47,286 bases of DNA, taken from a virus. The notes under the pieces were generated by a model. That model ran no database searches and had not been told where the DNA came from. It worked only from the letters and a program-made list of their open reading frames with translations. This document shows positions 8,275 to 16,195 of the stretch, one piece after another (the first letter of the stretch is position 1; each line of letters begins with the position of its first letter). The position numbers and the translations under genes are program-made. The stretch lies in the IMG/VR virus record IMGVR_UViG_3300037011_000898, positions 1 through 47,286 of that record; one strand, written 5' to 3'.

Positions 8275-8991
8275 ATGCATGTTTCAGTAGTTGTACCAGC
8301 CTATAATACTTCTGTGTACATCGAAGAGTGCTTAAACTCAATCTTTGTACAAACCCATCAGGATTTTGATGTCATAGTCGTGAACGATCGCAGCAGAGAT
8401 GATACAGCTGAGAAAGTGTCGCGGCTTCTTCCGGGCCGCCAACTTACTTTGCTCAACCTGGCAGAGCATAGGGGTGTGACGTATGCTACCGAAGTTGGTA
8501 TACGTAACGCAGAAGGTCCAGTCATCACTATTGTTGATAGTGATGACCGAATCCTGCCTTCTTCTCTTGTGACCGGTGTGCGCCCCTTTGAATTTCCAGA
8601 TGTGGGGTTTGTCTGGACTGCATTCATGACGAGTAAGAATCGCGCGGGATGGAGTGGACCAAAGCCTGAGGGCAAGACCTTGTATCATTCTCTTATGTCA
8701 GGATGGTGGCGAGCATCACACCAGAAGTTTTTTCGAAAATCGGCTTACTCCAGGGCGCTTCCACTTAATACTATGATTGATCGGGCGTCTGATTTCCAGC
8801 TTGTACTTCTGCTCGCATTGACAGGTTGTAAGTGTCTACATGTTCCGGAGATTACTTACTGGTATCGAATGAATCGTCCTGGGAGTATCACCAGTGAGGG
8901 GAGCGAACGCCAGAAAAAGGCTGTCGAACAGATCAAACAATGGGTGAAAGAACAAATCCGGGTGAGAGGAGTCCATGAGCCTGTTCAGTAA
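8275..8991 (+). CDS. family 2 glycosyltransferase
   Basis: A 238-residue GT2 enzyme. The N-terminus MHVSVVVPAYNTSVYIEECL is the classic GT-A nucleotide-sugar binding start. FDVIVVNDRSRDDTAEKV follows, and ITIVDSDDRILPSS carries the metal-binding DxD-type motif. The C-terminal part (YWYRMNRPGSIT) resembles the acceptor-side region of polysaccharide GT2 enzymes. It transfers a sugar from an activated nucleotide donor, in the cytosol or at the inner membrane face; donor and acceptor are not deducible. It is separated from the main glycan island by about 5.5 kb and overlaps the next gene by 17 bases. Confidence 0.88.
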   Translation: MHVSVVVPAYNTSVYIEECLNSIFVQTHQDFDVIVVNDRSRDDTAEKVSRLLPGRQLTLLNLAEHRGVTYATEVGIRNAEGPVITIVDSDDRILPSSLVTGVRPFEFPDVGFVWTAFMTSKNRAGWSGPKPEGKTLYHSLMSGWWRASHQKFFRKSAYSRALPLNTMIDRASDFQLVLLLALTGCKCLHVPEITYWYRMNRPGSITSEGSERQKKAVEQIKQWVKEQIRVRGVHEPVQ

Positions 8992-9256
8992 GCTTTTCAA
9001 GAAGGAAAAACCTGAGTCGACCTTGCCGTCCGAGGCAAAGCCGAGTGAAGATGTCAAAGAGACAGTCTTTGGCAAACTGAGATCTATGGCTGATCCAAAG
9101 TGTCACAAGTGTTACGGTCGTGGCTACACTTGTGTAAACACAACGACGAAGAAGATCCACGGATGCTCGTGTCTTCGAAAGATGCAGGAGAAGAAAGAGA
9201 AACTTGCGCGAAAGCAGAGTTCTCCGAATGCCACGGTACATAAACTCTCTGGATAA
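8975..9256 (+). CDS. small zinc-finger-like Cys-rich protein
   Basis: A 93-residue very basic protein. The centre reads CHKCYGRGYTCVN, then HGCSCLRKMQ. This CxxCxGxGxxC...CxC pattern resembles one half of a DnaJ-type zinc finger. The ends are charged and probably flexible. AGAGGAG precedes the ATG, which lies inside the end of the glycosyltransferase gene. Protein or nucleic-acid binding is possible, but no partner can be named. The next gene also encodes a Cys-cluster protein. Confidence 0.6.
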   Translation: MSLFSKLFKKEKPESTLPSEAKPSEDVKETVFGKLRSMADPKCHKCYGRGYTCVNTTTKKIHGCSCLRKMQEKKEKLARKQSSPNATVHKLSG

Positions 9257-9908
9257 AGTGGTCTTTTCGTATTTTGGTGCAGTAGCAAAAAAGTCGTTTG
9301 TCTACTGCGGTCATGCTGTTGAATCCAAGTCCTTGCGGGTTTCAACGAACATCTGTCGAGGGTTTGAGTGTCCTGCCAACTGTGGTGGATGCTGCCCTAG
9401 ATTTTCTTTGGAGTATCTCCCGTCCGAGGTCCGCCCAGCCAATGGTCCTGTTGAACGATACGAGGTTGAGTTCAACGGGAAGTTGGTTGAGATGTGGCAC
9501 GACAAGCAAGATGATCACAACGACCATCACTGTCGGTATCTGAACAAGCAGAACGCTCTTTGTGGCGTATACCCTCGAAGGCCGTTTCACTGTGACTTTG
9601 AGTTGATTCGTGTTTTCACTGCATCAACTGAGAAACCCAACCTTCTCACGCAGCAGATGTTTGGAAGAGGATGGCAGTTTCTCAGGATTGACGGGAAACG
9701 AGGGGCTCTCTGCCAAATCACTGAGCGTACACCCCAGTCGGTTGATGAGGTGTTAAGGAAGTTGAAACGCTTGAAAGAGTGGACAGACCACTTCGGCCTT
9801 GAAACTTGGCTTGATGAGATCATCGGCTGGATCGCATCAGGTTGTGTTCGAACGTTGTTCTTGATGCCTGAGACAGAGATCGACAAGCAACTCAAGATCT
9901 TATCATGA
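9228..9908 (+). CDS. YkgJ-like cysteine-cluster protein
   Basis: A 226-residue protein with the YkgJ-type cluster: Cys43, Cys48 (ICRGFECPANCGGCC), Cys52, Cys55, Cys56, then CRYLNKQNALCGVYPRRPFHC with Cys102, Cys112 and Cys122. The family is thought to bind zinc or an Fe-S centre; its activity is not known with certainty. ATG at 9228 is chosen. A TTG at 9204 would lengthen the overlap with the preceding gene. The gene overlaps the exonuclease gene by four bases (ATGA), so the two are translationally coupled. Confidence 0.75.
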   Translation: MPRYINSLDKVVFSYFGAVAKKSFVYCGHAVESKSLRVSTNICRGFECPANCGGCCPRFSLEYLPSEVRPANGPVERYEVEFNGKLVEMWHDKQDDHNDHHCRYLNKQNALCGVYPRRPFHCDFELIRVFTASTEKPNLLTQQMFGRGWQFLRIDGKRGALCQITERTPQSVDEVLRKLKRLKEWTDHFGLETWLDEIIGWIASGCVRTLFLMPETEIDKQLKILS

Positions 9909-10810
9909 ACAGGTACCTCTTTCTTGATGCCCAACATCTTTTTCATCGCTGTGCGTATACACACCAGGACTTGACCTATGACTCCAAGCCAGTTGGAGCC
10001 ATGTACGGGTTGTTCCGAAGTCTGCTGAAGTGTAAACGAGATTATCCCTTGTCTGATGTGATCGTTGTTTGGGATGGGGGGCACAAGAACCGGGATGAGC
10101 TCAGCAAGGAGGGGGTCAAGCAAGGAATAATCCCGCAAGCATACAAAGAGAATCGTCTCGTTACGAAAGATGAAAATACTGCACTGGTTCGATGGCAGAT
10201 GGATCATCAGATTGCGGATGTTCAGAAGGGTCTGTCCTTAATGTCCGTACAGAACGTACTTATTCCTGGTTATGAGGCAGACGATGTGATTGCCTCATAC
10301 GTTCTTGAACGGTCCGACCCTTGTGTGGTGGTGACTTCCGACAAGGACTACTATCAAGTGCTGGGTGAAGGTGTAGTTCTGGTCGACCCTATAAAGGCCG
10401 AGAAGACGACGCTTGACAGTTTCCATGGAATGTACGGGCTGTGGCCGGATCAATGGGCAGATGTCGGTGCTCTTGCCGGCGATTTGGGTGATAATATCTT
10501 TGGTGTGCCGGGAATCGGCGAGAAAACCGCGGTGAAGATGATTGTCGAGCATCATGACATCAATCAACTGTTTGTTGCACTAAAAGAGAAGCAGCAGTCA
10601 GGTTTGAAGATGTACAAGACTGAAGAATCGGCTCTTGCTCATGAAGCTCGTGTTCGTCTTGCCTATCAGCTCAAGCTGATTGACGATAACGTTCCTGGTC
10701 GCCACCGTCTTCAGCATCCTTGTCTTCAGGACTCCGACAAGCTCAAAGCCTTTTTTGGCCAGTTTGGCTTTGATAGCCTTGTCGAGCACGTCAAAATTCT
10801 GGCAGAGTAA
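9905..10810 (+). CDS. 5'-3' exonuclease / flap endonuclease (T4 RNase H / T5 D15 type)
   Basis: A 301-residue PIN-fold nuclease followed by a helix-3-turn-helix. Metal-binding acids are visible at Asp8 (LFLDAQ), Asp57 (VVWDGG), Glu124/Asp126/Asp127 (YEADDVIA) and Asp146/Asp148 (TSDKDYYQ). The H3TH is at about 193-212 (GDLGDNIFGVPGIGEKTA). It would remove RNA primers and 5' flaps during phage DNA replication. The length matches phage members. It is the only clear replication enzyme in the window. The start overlaps the previous stop as ATGA. Confidence 0.92.
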   Translation: MNRYLFLDAQHLFHRCAYTHQDLTYDSKPVGAMYGLFRSLLKCKRDYPLSDVIVVWDGGHKNRDELSKEGVKQGIIPQAYKENRLVTKDENTALVRWQMDHQIADVQKGLSLMSVQNVLIPGYEADDVIASYVLERSDPCVVVTSDKDYYQVLGEGVVLVDPIKAEKTTLDSFHGMYGLWPDQWADVGALAGDLGDNIFGVPGIGEKTAVKMIVEHHDINQLFVALKEKQQSGLKMYKTEESALAHEARVRLAYQLKLIDDNVPGRHRLQHPCLQDSDKLKAFFGQFGFDSLVEHVKILAE

Positions 10811-10844
10811 TCTTTTCTGTTGGGTCTCAACTGTATTACTGAAC

Positions 10845-11102
10845 ATGGATGTCAGAATTGAAGAAGCCATTGAACGTGTGATGAAGAATTTCAGGCTGGC
10901 TCAGGAGAAGCACAGCAAACGTCATGTTCGTACTCTGAAAGAGCTTGATGAGTCGGTTATTGACGAGTTGCTGAGTAGAAAAGGAGATGAGCAAGATGAA
11001 ATACTACCTCGGCTGGAACAAGGACCACAACGACCCCCGGGACTTACACATCAAGCACGAACAGGTGAAGCCCTTCCTGCTGAAGACAGCAATCTTCGGT
11101 GA
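10845..11102 (+). CDS. small overlapping ORF, possibly real
   Basis: An 85-codon ORF starting with MDVRIEEAIERVMKNF. The first 50 residues are charged and helical and look protein-like. The last 35 are read out of frame within the start of the protease gene and are Pro/Arg-rich, as expected for an out-of-frame read. The Shine-Dalgarno signal is weak. Either this is a genuine small gene with a long overlap of about 107 bases, or the protein-coding signal belongs to a gene that was truncated. I include it with low confidence. Confidence 0.4.
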   Translation: MDVRIEEAIERVMKNFRLAQEKHSKRHVRTLKELDESVIDELLSRKGDEQDEILPRLEQGPQRPPGLTHQARTGEALPAEDSNLR

Positions 11103-11853
11103 CGAAGAAGGCAAGGAAGTGCCGAAACGTTACCTCATTGGTGATCACGTTATCCTTCCTGAAATCAAGGACCAAGGTCAACTGGGAAGTTGCACAGCAA
11201 ATGCTGCTGCGTACATGTATGAGGCCTACCTTCGACTGCTTCAATCGTCTGGTGAGCCCGCTCCAGATTTGCAGTTCAGTCGGCTTTTCATCTACAAGGC
11301 TACGCGAAATCTGCTCCACCTGACAGGTGATACCGGGGCGTATCTCAGGTCAGTTATGAAATGTCTGGCGATGTTTGGTGCTCCTTCCGAAGAGTTCCTG
11401 CCTTATGACACTGCGAAGTTTGAGGAGGAGCCTTCTGCGTTTCTCTATGCCATGGCACAGAGTTTTCAAGCCCTCACTTACTACAGGCTAGATCCGTGGA
11501 GTGAGAATGACAGTGAGAAGGTCTTGAATGCTATCAAGGTCAATATTTCCTCTAACCGGGCCATCATTTTTGGTTTTGTGGTCTACTCGAACTTGGATAA
11601 TTCAGGAGATGTTTGGATGCCCAAGTTGTCTAGCAAACAAGTGGGCGGGCATGCCGTTGCTGGTACGGGATACGATGACAACTACAAGATTGGTGATGAG
11701 GTTGGAGCCATCCAGTTCCCGAACTCCTGGACGAAGCGGTGGGGTCATGAAGGTTTCGGATGGATCCCTTACAAGTATGTCGTTGAAGGTCTCCTCTCTG
11801 ATATTTGGGCGATGATGAAGGGTGAGTGGATGGATCTTGCGTGCTTCAAATGA
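10996..11853 (+). CDS. papain-like (C1 family) cysteine protease
   Basis: A 285-residue protease of the papain fold. The catalytic Cys66 lies in KDQGQLGSCTANAAA, which matches the QGxxGSC block and includes the oxyanion Gln. His219 is in GGHAVAGTGYDD and Asn243 in IQFPNSWTKRWGHEGFGWIP. All three catalytic positions are present. There is no signal peptide or long propeptide, so it should act in the cytosol or be packaged. I chose ATG at 10996, nine bases after AAGGAG; the ATG at 10987 directly abuts that site. The substrate is unknown. The stop overlaps the next start as ATGA. Confidence 0.88.
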   Translation: MKYYLGWNKDHNDPRDLHIKHEQVKPFLLKTAIFGDEEGKEVPKRYLIGDHVILPEIKDQGQLGSCTANAAAYMYEAYLRLLQSSGEPAPDLQFSRLFIYKATRNLLHLTGDTGAYLRSVMKCLAMFGAPSEEFLPYDTAKFEEEPSAFLYAMAQSFQALTYYRLDPWSENDSEKVLNAIKVNISSNRAIIFGFVVYSNLDNSGDVWMPKLSSKQVGGHAVAGTGYDDNYKIGDEVGAIQFPNSWTKRWGHEGFGWIPYKYVVEGLLSDIWAMMKGEWMDLACFK

Positions 11854-12488
11854 TTAACCAGATCGAACAAGCAATTACCACCCTCGTTGAAGCGGGAGTA
11901 GATCCTGAGCGAAGAGGAGTAACGGGAGGGGCAAGGGTGGTTCTTTTGGCTCTCAACAGCCTTCGTCGACAGTACGGAGAGAAGGTATACTGGTCAAAAG
12001 ATGACATTTCCCGTCACTGGAAAAACAACATGGCAGATGTGGAGAAGTTTTATACGGGAGAGGCATCAAGCAATCATCCCGGAAGATCTGGGCGCTACGG
12101 AGGATGGAAGCCTTGGGATTGGGCGGATAGATGGAAGCGTGCAATTGAGAATCTTCTCCAACGAGGCTTGATTGACCATTGGGGTCAACTTCGTCCATAT
12201 TCAAAGGTCGAGATCAAGATTACAGCCACGGGTCGAACGGTCGCTGACGAGTTTCGATATGAATGGTTCAACAAGGACTTTTCCGGTCATTACAACTTTG
12301 CAAAAGGCAGAGAAGTGCTGGATGATCTTAACATGCATCCAAGGAAAGACGCCTTTTCTGTATTCATCAATGGTGAAGAGTACACCGTTGATGATGCGCT
12401 TAATCTGATAACAGATCACCGCACAGCAGAGTTTGCGAAGTTGAGAGATGATCCTAATACCGAGGTTGAAATCAGGAGGAAAGTGTAA
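11850..12488 (+). CDS. unknown protein, paralogue of the gene at 13915
   Basis: A 212-residue protein of unrecognised family. Its N-terminus (IEQAITTLVEAGV, then WSKDDISRHWKNNM) and its centre (TATGRTVADEFRYEWFNKDF) align with the gene at 13915 (IDKAIARLVEQQV, HEDISTIWTSYM, THAGRRLADKFRYEWFTRDF). The central segment after a helical region looks like the wing of a winged-helix domain, so nucleic-acid binding is possible. ATG at 11850 overlaps the protease stop as ATGA, which indicates coupling. Two copies 1.4 kb apart point to a local duplication followed by divergence. Confidence 0.6.
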   Translation: MINQIEQAITTLVEAGVDPERRGVTGGARVVLLALNSLRRQYGEKVYWSKDDISRHWKNNMADVEKFYTGEASSNHPGRSGRYGGWKPWDWADRWKRAIENLLQRGLIDHWGQLRPYSKVEIKITATGRTVADEFRYEWFNKDFSGHYNFAKGREVLDDLNMHPRKDAFSVFINGEEYTVDDALNLITDHRTAEFAKLRDDPNTEVEIRRKV

Positions 12489-12817
12489 TGCCTTTCGAGA
12501 TCTACGACTTCAAGTTTGTAGGCAATCCTGAGCCGGCCTTCTCGGTGAGGGCTTCCTCGCCCAAGCAGGCTTATTTCCTCGGTGTGAAGAAGAATCCTCG
12601 TTTCAGGGCTTTCATTCAAAATGATCGCATGACCATTGAGCCTCGAGTGATTAAGGCTAAGCCTTCAGATGAGTTACGATGTCCTCGGTGCGGAAGTAAC
12701 GGCGTCATTACCGATCCTGATGATTCTTCGATGTGGAGGTGTCGACGGGACGGATGGACCTGGGACAAAGAAATCGGCGAACGCGTCGAAGAAGTGATTG
12801 ACGAACTAGTAAGTTGA
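12488..12817 (+). CDS. zinc-ribbon protein
   Basis: A 109-residue protein. The N-terminal 60 residues (YDFKFVGNPEPAFSVRASSP) look like a small alpha/beta domain. Residues of about 64-90 carry CPRCGSNG, then MWRCRRDGWTW, a partial zinc-ribbon in which the second pair has one Cys (CRRD) rather than CxxC. The C-terminus is acidic and helical. The start overlaps the previous stop by one base (TAATG). Its function is unknown. It is followed by a 152-base noncoding gap with a strong hairpin. Confidence 0.6.
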   Translation: MPFEIYDFKFVGNPEPAFSVRASSPKQAYFLGVKKNPRFRAFIQNDRMTIEPRVIKAKPSDELRCPRCGSNGVITDPDDSSMWRCRRDGWTWDKEIGERVEEVIDELVS

Positions 12818-12826
12818 TCAAAGTAA

Positions 12827-12893
12827 AGTCGCCACGGATATCTCTGAGGCACTACTCCTGAAACTCCAAGTGACTCATGTATCTGTGGCGACT
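12827..12893 (+). ncRNA. two-tier hairpin in noncoding gap (structured RNA element)
   Basis: Bases 12827-12840 (AGTCGCCACGGATA) pair with 12880-12893 (TATCTGTGGCGACT): 14 pairs with one G-U. Inside, 12846-12852 (GAGGCAC) pair with 12870-12876 (GTGACTC) with one mismatch, leaving a 17-base loop. No T run follows, so it does not look like a simple intrinsic terminator. It sits between the zinc-ribbon gene and the membrane-protein gene and may be an mRNA processing or protein-binding element, or a small RNA. Confidence 0.55.
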
Positions 12894-12969
12894 CTCTTAA
12901 CAATTTCGAAGTAGGCTTTCCTGCCCGTATACACAGTTACAAGAGAAGGAAAGTGAGTGAAGAAGAAAA

Positions 12970-13335
12970 ATGGTCGAATTTACTACATTTTTTGCTTTTC
13001 TTGCCTCAGTGGCCTTGCTTCCTGTCGTGGGGCAAGTTCAAGCTGAGAGTGCCATGGAGAAGCTCGCTAAAGGGTCGACTCAGGCGGTTCTTGCTGTAGT
13101 AGTTATAGGCTTAGCATTTGCTCTCATTCAGATCTTCCGGCTTTATCGCAGAGACATGCGCATTGAGAATGAGCGAATACAGGCATGCATGAAAGTACAG
13201 CAGGAGAAAATGGAAAAGCTTCTCGCTGATAACGCCGTGGCAATGAGGGATCATGCGAAGTCTTCAGAGTCTCTTGCGGTAGCAGTCAGGGAGTTGACAC
13301 GCGCCGTAATTGACACTCGCCATGGATCCCGCTAA
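12970..13335 (+). CDS. small membrane protein with coiled-coil tail, holin/spanin-like candidate
   Basis: A 121-residue protein. Residues 4-20 are hydrophobic with a VQA signal-peptidase-like site at about 26. Residues of about 38-57 (STQAVLAVVVIGLAFALIQI) form a clear transmembrane helix. The rest is a charged, amphipathic coiled coil. This topology, with a short N-terminal hydrophobic segment, one strong membrane helix and a cytoplasmic coiled coil, fits some holins, antiholins and spanin-like proteins, but no family motif is visible. It overlaps the HD gene by 14 bases. Confidence 0.55.
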   Translation: MVEFTTFFAFLASVALLPVVGQVQAESAMEKLAKGSTQAVLAVVVIGLAFALIQIFRLYRRDMRIENERIQACMKVQQEKMEKLLADNAVAMRDHAKSSESLAVAVRELTRAVIDTRHGSR

Positions 13336-13915
13336 TCCAATTACAAAGGCTTTTCAGATCATCGAACATGCCGCGATTGATGAAAGCATCCAAGACTTCG
13401 TCCGTGATCTAAAAGCCACGCAGCACGGTGATCGTACCAATCCTGTCTACGATTACTTGAAGGACTACCACAAAGAAGGCAGTGTGTGGAGACACACACT
13501 GCTGACTCTGGATTCATTGCCGAGTGTGCTCTCCGTGCTTGGATATCCAAACTGGGGGTCGTATGCTGCCAAGTATTCGAATGATCTCCGATCGGCAGCA
13601 CTCTATCATGATATTGGGAAGATCGTTACTCAGCAACCTTCGACCACAAGATCAGGATCGTACTCGTTTCCTGACCACGCAGCCCACCAGATTGTAGTGG
13701 GTCTGTTGAGGAGATATGACCTTACCCCTTCTTCTCTGGCGATTGATCTGATTACTCATCACCACAATTCTCCAGAGCAGTTTGCCACGTTGGGCTGGCC
13801 TGACTACAAGAAGGCGTTGCTGATCATCCTGAAAGCTGCAGACAACATGGCTGTTGGTCCCAGGTCTGCTGAAGAGGCTTTGGTTCATGTAAAGCCTTTC
13901 ATGGAGAAGATGTGA
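13322..13915 (+). CDS. HD-domain phosphohydrolase
   Basis: A 198-residue HD-superfamily enzyme. The metal-binding set is complete: His58 (VWRHTLLT), His96-Asp97 (LYHDIGK), His119 (FPDHAAHQ), a His-rich ITHHHNS at about 145-150, and Asp174 (KAADNM). The arrangement resembles the HD domain next to tRNA nucleotidyltransferases and related phosphohydrolases. The substrate could be a nucleotide, a cyclic nucleotide or a 2',3'-cyclic phosphate. ATG at 13322 is preferred over a TTG at 13310. The stop is shared with the next start (TGATG). Confidence 0.85.
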   Translation: MDPANPITKAFQIIEHAAIDESIQDFVRDLKATQHGDRTNPVYDYLKDYHKEGSVWRHTLLTLDSLPSVLSVLGYPNWGSYAAKYSNDLRSAALYHDIGKIVTQQPSTTRSGSYSFPDHAAHQIVVGLLRRYDLTPSSLAIDLITHHHNSPEQFATLGWPDYKKALLIILKAADNMAVGPRSAEEALVHVKPFMEKM

Positions 13916-14559
13916 TGGACAAGATTGACAAAGCCATTGCCCGGCTTGTTGAGCAGCAGGTACGCCTGAACAAGCAAGAAAAGATGTGCCTGCTAGTTTT
14001 GAATTGGGCGGCTAGGTTCGGCGGGGCAGAAGTCCCGACGAAAATGTTTACCCACGAAGACATCTCTACCATCTGGACTTCGTATATGCCTGACGAAGAA
14101 ATGCTTGATTGCTTCTATGCAAGGCTACCTGGTTTTGACGTGCGGCCAATGATCATCAAACGACTGAAAATGTTTGGCTTAGTTGAGCCAGTGAGAAATC
14201 CCGACAGCTACATATCAATGCACGCGCGCGTAGTTTCAACCTTTCGTATTACTCATGCGGGTCGGCGATTGGCTGACAAGTTTCGGTATGAGTGGTTCAC
14301 CCGTGATTTTACTGGGAGTTACGAAATCGACTGGGGCAAAACAGATACAAAATCGGATACTTCCGCTATGCTCGGCTGGTTACTGCTAAAATTACTCAAG
14401 TTCCACCCTAGAGGAAAAGATTACGTTGTTCGCGTAGTGTATGATCAAGACGTAGATCAATTTCCTTCCGATTGGCTTTCGATTGAAACTGCAATCCAGT
14501 ACATACATGATGACGACCTTCGCTCCAAAATAAACTTGATTGAAATCAAAAAGGCTTGA
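13915..14559 (+). CDS. unknown protein, paralogue of the gene at 11850
   Basis: A 214-residue protein related to the gene at 11850. The best-conserved segment is THAGRRLADKFRYEWFTRDF, near residues 110-135. The N-terminal helices and the DIS-x-x-W motif also align. The C-terminal third differs more. It may have a winged-helix-type fold, inferred from the helix-helix-wing look of the conserved region. ATG at 13915 overlaps the HD-gene stop by one base. It is the last gene before the glycan island and may share its transcript. Confidence 0.6.
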   Translation: MDKIDKAIARLVEQQVRLNKQEKMCLLVLNWAARFGGAEVPTKMFTHEDISTIWTSYMPDEEMLDCFYARLPGFDVRPMIIKRLKMFGLVEPVRNPDSYISMHARVVSTFRITHAGRRLADKFRYEWFTRDFTGSYEIDWGKTDTKSDTSAMLGWLLLKLLKFHPRGKDYVVRVVYDQDVDQFPSDWLSIETAIQYIHDDDLRSKINLIEIKKA

Positions 14560-14573
14560 TACTCAGGAGTTCA

Positions 14574-15431
14574 ATGGAGATGAGTGCAAGTCAGAAACTA
14601 AGTGTTTTGATTGTACAAATGGAGGGGTTAGGGAATGCCATACTTACCACACCTCTCATCCAAGCTGTGGCATCACTAGGCCATAGGGTTTCAGTCCTGG
14701 TCGATCCTTCGCGTGCAAGTCACATTGCCTTTACTGCGTGGCCATGTATAGAAAGACTTGTTTTTGAGCCTTACCCCGCGGATGTAGAACTCTGGTGTCA
14801 CCCTGTCTGGCAGCACAAGTTTCCCCCCAAGAATCGCAGAGTTTACACCCCTGTTGCGAATCTACCCGGTCCATGGCTGGATCGATTTCAGAAGCACGAG
14901 GTCGAATACCTGATGGACATGGCCAGGGATATGGGCTATGCTGGTCCTGTCCCGCCGTTGAGAGTCTATTCAAGTAAGCAGCAGAGAAAGCATAAACGTG
15001 TGGCAGTTGGTATTGGCTACCTCAAAGCCGGTACCAACCAGGCCTGGCCTAAGAAGCATTGGGGCAATGACAAGTACGCCGGATTGTGCAGGTTGTTGCT
15101 TGACAGGTTGAATGTGACTCCTGTTCTAGTTGGAGATGGCCTGGATTTTGCGAAAGATGGTTGTAGAATTCTGTCCCCGGGCGTGGAGAGCGTTTGTGGA
15201 AGGTCGCTCTATGACGTTGTCGATTCCATCAACGACTGCGATGTGTACATCGGAAATGATACTGGTCTGATGCACGTCGCAGCAGCACTCAAGAAACCTT
15301 GCATTGCGATGTTCATGAACACCAGCATTGTAAAGAACCATCCTTGGGGTGTAGAGTGGGTGGCTTTTGATGGCAAGAACACCGATCCGGTGACAGTTGT
15401 AAACCAACTTGAGACTCTGTTTGGCTTATGA
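14574..15431 (+). CDS. family 9 glycosyltransferase (heptosyltransferase-like)
   Basis: A 285-residue GT-B enzyme of the GT9 type. The N-terminal domain starts VLIVQMEGLGNAILTTPLIQ, the usual G-D/N-x-x-x-x-TP block. The C-terminal domain has WPKKHWGNDKYAGLC, then VLVGDGLDF, and the diagnostic CDVYIGNDTGLMHVAAALKK. GT9 enzymes add heptose or other sugars to lipopolysaccharide cores, and phage homologues act on unknown acceptors. ATG at 14574 follows AGGAG; a TTG at 14556 would overlap the preceding gene. It is the first gene of a run of coupled glycan genes (ATGA to the next). Confidence 0.88.
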   Translation: MEMSASQKLSVLIVQMEGLGNAILTTPLIQAVASLGHRVSVLVDPSRASHIAFTAWPCIERLVFEPYPADVELWCHPVWQHKFPPKNRRVYTPVANLPGPWLDRFQKHEVEYLMDMARDMGYAGPVPPLRVYSSKQQRKHKRVAVGIGYLKAGTNQAWPKKHWGNDKYAGLCRLLLDRLNVTPVLVGDGLDFAKDGCRILSPGVESVCGRSLYDVVDSINDCDVYIGNDTGLMHVAAALKKPCIAMFMNTSIVKNHPWGVEWVAFDGKNTDPVTVVNQLETLFGL

Positions 15432-16195
15432 AGTTTGCCGTTGATATACCGACCTGTGATCGCCCGAAAGTCCTTCTTGAGTGCCTTCACGCGTTTGAGA
15501 ACCAGACAGTCAAACCCGACAAGATCTATGTTGTGAATAACAACTCAAAGGATCCAGTCATCGTACCAAAGTTGAGTGTTCCTGTTGTTGTTCTTGCGTG
15601 TGATTTTCCTGTAAAAGGCCCTGAGCAAGGGCATCAGACTGCTTTGAAGCGCTTCATCCAAGAAGGGTATGAGATTGCCGTTCGATGGGATGATGATTTG
15701 ATCCCAGAACAGCGCTGCATGGAATATCTATTACATGGGTTTGATCTACCTTTCGTGAATTGTGTAGGAGGATGTTACTACCGGCAAGGATCTCAGATCT
15801 ACAGAGGTGGGCCGCATTCAGGATTTCCTCCATCTGACGGGAATTGGAATCACATTCAGTACTTTCTGTGGCAGCCCATCGGAGAGAGTTCTGTGCCGGG
15901 TATTTGTCCTCGTAGCCTTTACAGTGGCTTTGCCTATCAGGTGAAAGCCATGAGTGATCAAGGCGGGTTTTGTACGGAGTATTCAAAGGTAGGCCACCGA
16001 GGGGAAACTGACGCAACACTCCGGCTTGGCTGCTGCTGGATTGCACCTGCTGCTGTGGCGTTACACAAGGTTTCCGAAGGAGGGGTTCGTTCAATCCCGT
16101 GCGTAGACAAGGTGAGAGCAGCTGATCATGCACTTTTCGTCTCACGCATGAAGAAACTGGCTATCAGCCCTGGCAGTCGAGGGTGGGTGATATGA
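15428..16195 (+). CDS. GT-A (GT2-like) glycosyltransferase
   Basis: A 255-residue GT-A protein. It starts MKFAVDIPTCDRPKVLLECL, has DKIYVVNNNSKDPVI, then a DDD metal-binding triplet at 88-90 (AVRWDDDLIPEQ). A C-terminal GHRGETDATLRL resembles the catalytic-base region of GT2 enzymes, where a Glu/Asp precedes an Arg-rich segment. The donor and acceptor are unknown. It begins with an ATGA overlap with the GT9 gene and ends with another into the methyltransferase, so these genes should be made in fixed proportion. Confidence 0.82.
   Translation: MKFAVDIPTCDRPKVLLECLHAFENQTVKPDKIYVVNNNSKDPVIVPKLSVPVVVLACDFPVKGPEQGHQTALKRFIQEGYEIAVRWDDDLIPEQRCMEYLLHGFDLPFVNCVGGCYYRQGSQIYRGGPHSGFPPSDGNWNHIQYFLWQPIGESSVPGICPRSLYSGFAYQVKAMSDQGGFCTEYSKVGHRGETDATLRLGCCWIAPAAVALHKVSEGGVRSIPCVDKVRAADHALFVSRMKKLAISPGSRGWVI

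Noticed and set aside
10680-10844. upstream extension of the small ORF at 10845
   Set aside because: It is out of frame within the exonuclease gene; only the part from 10845 could be real.
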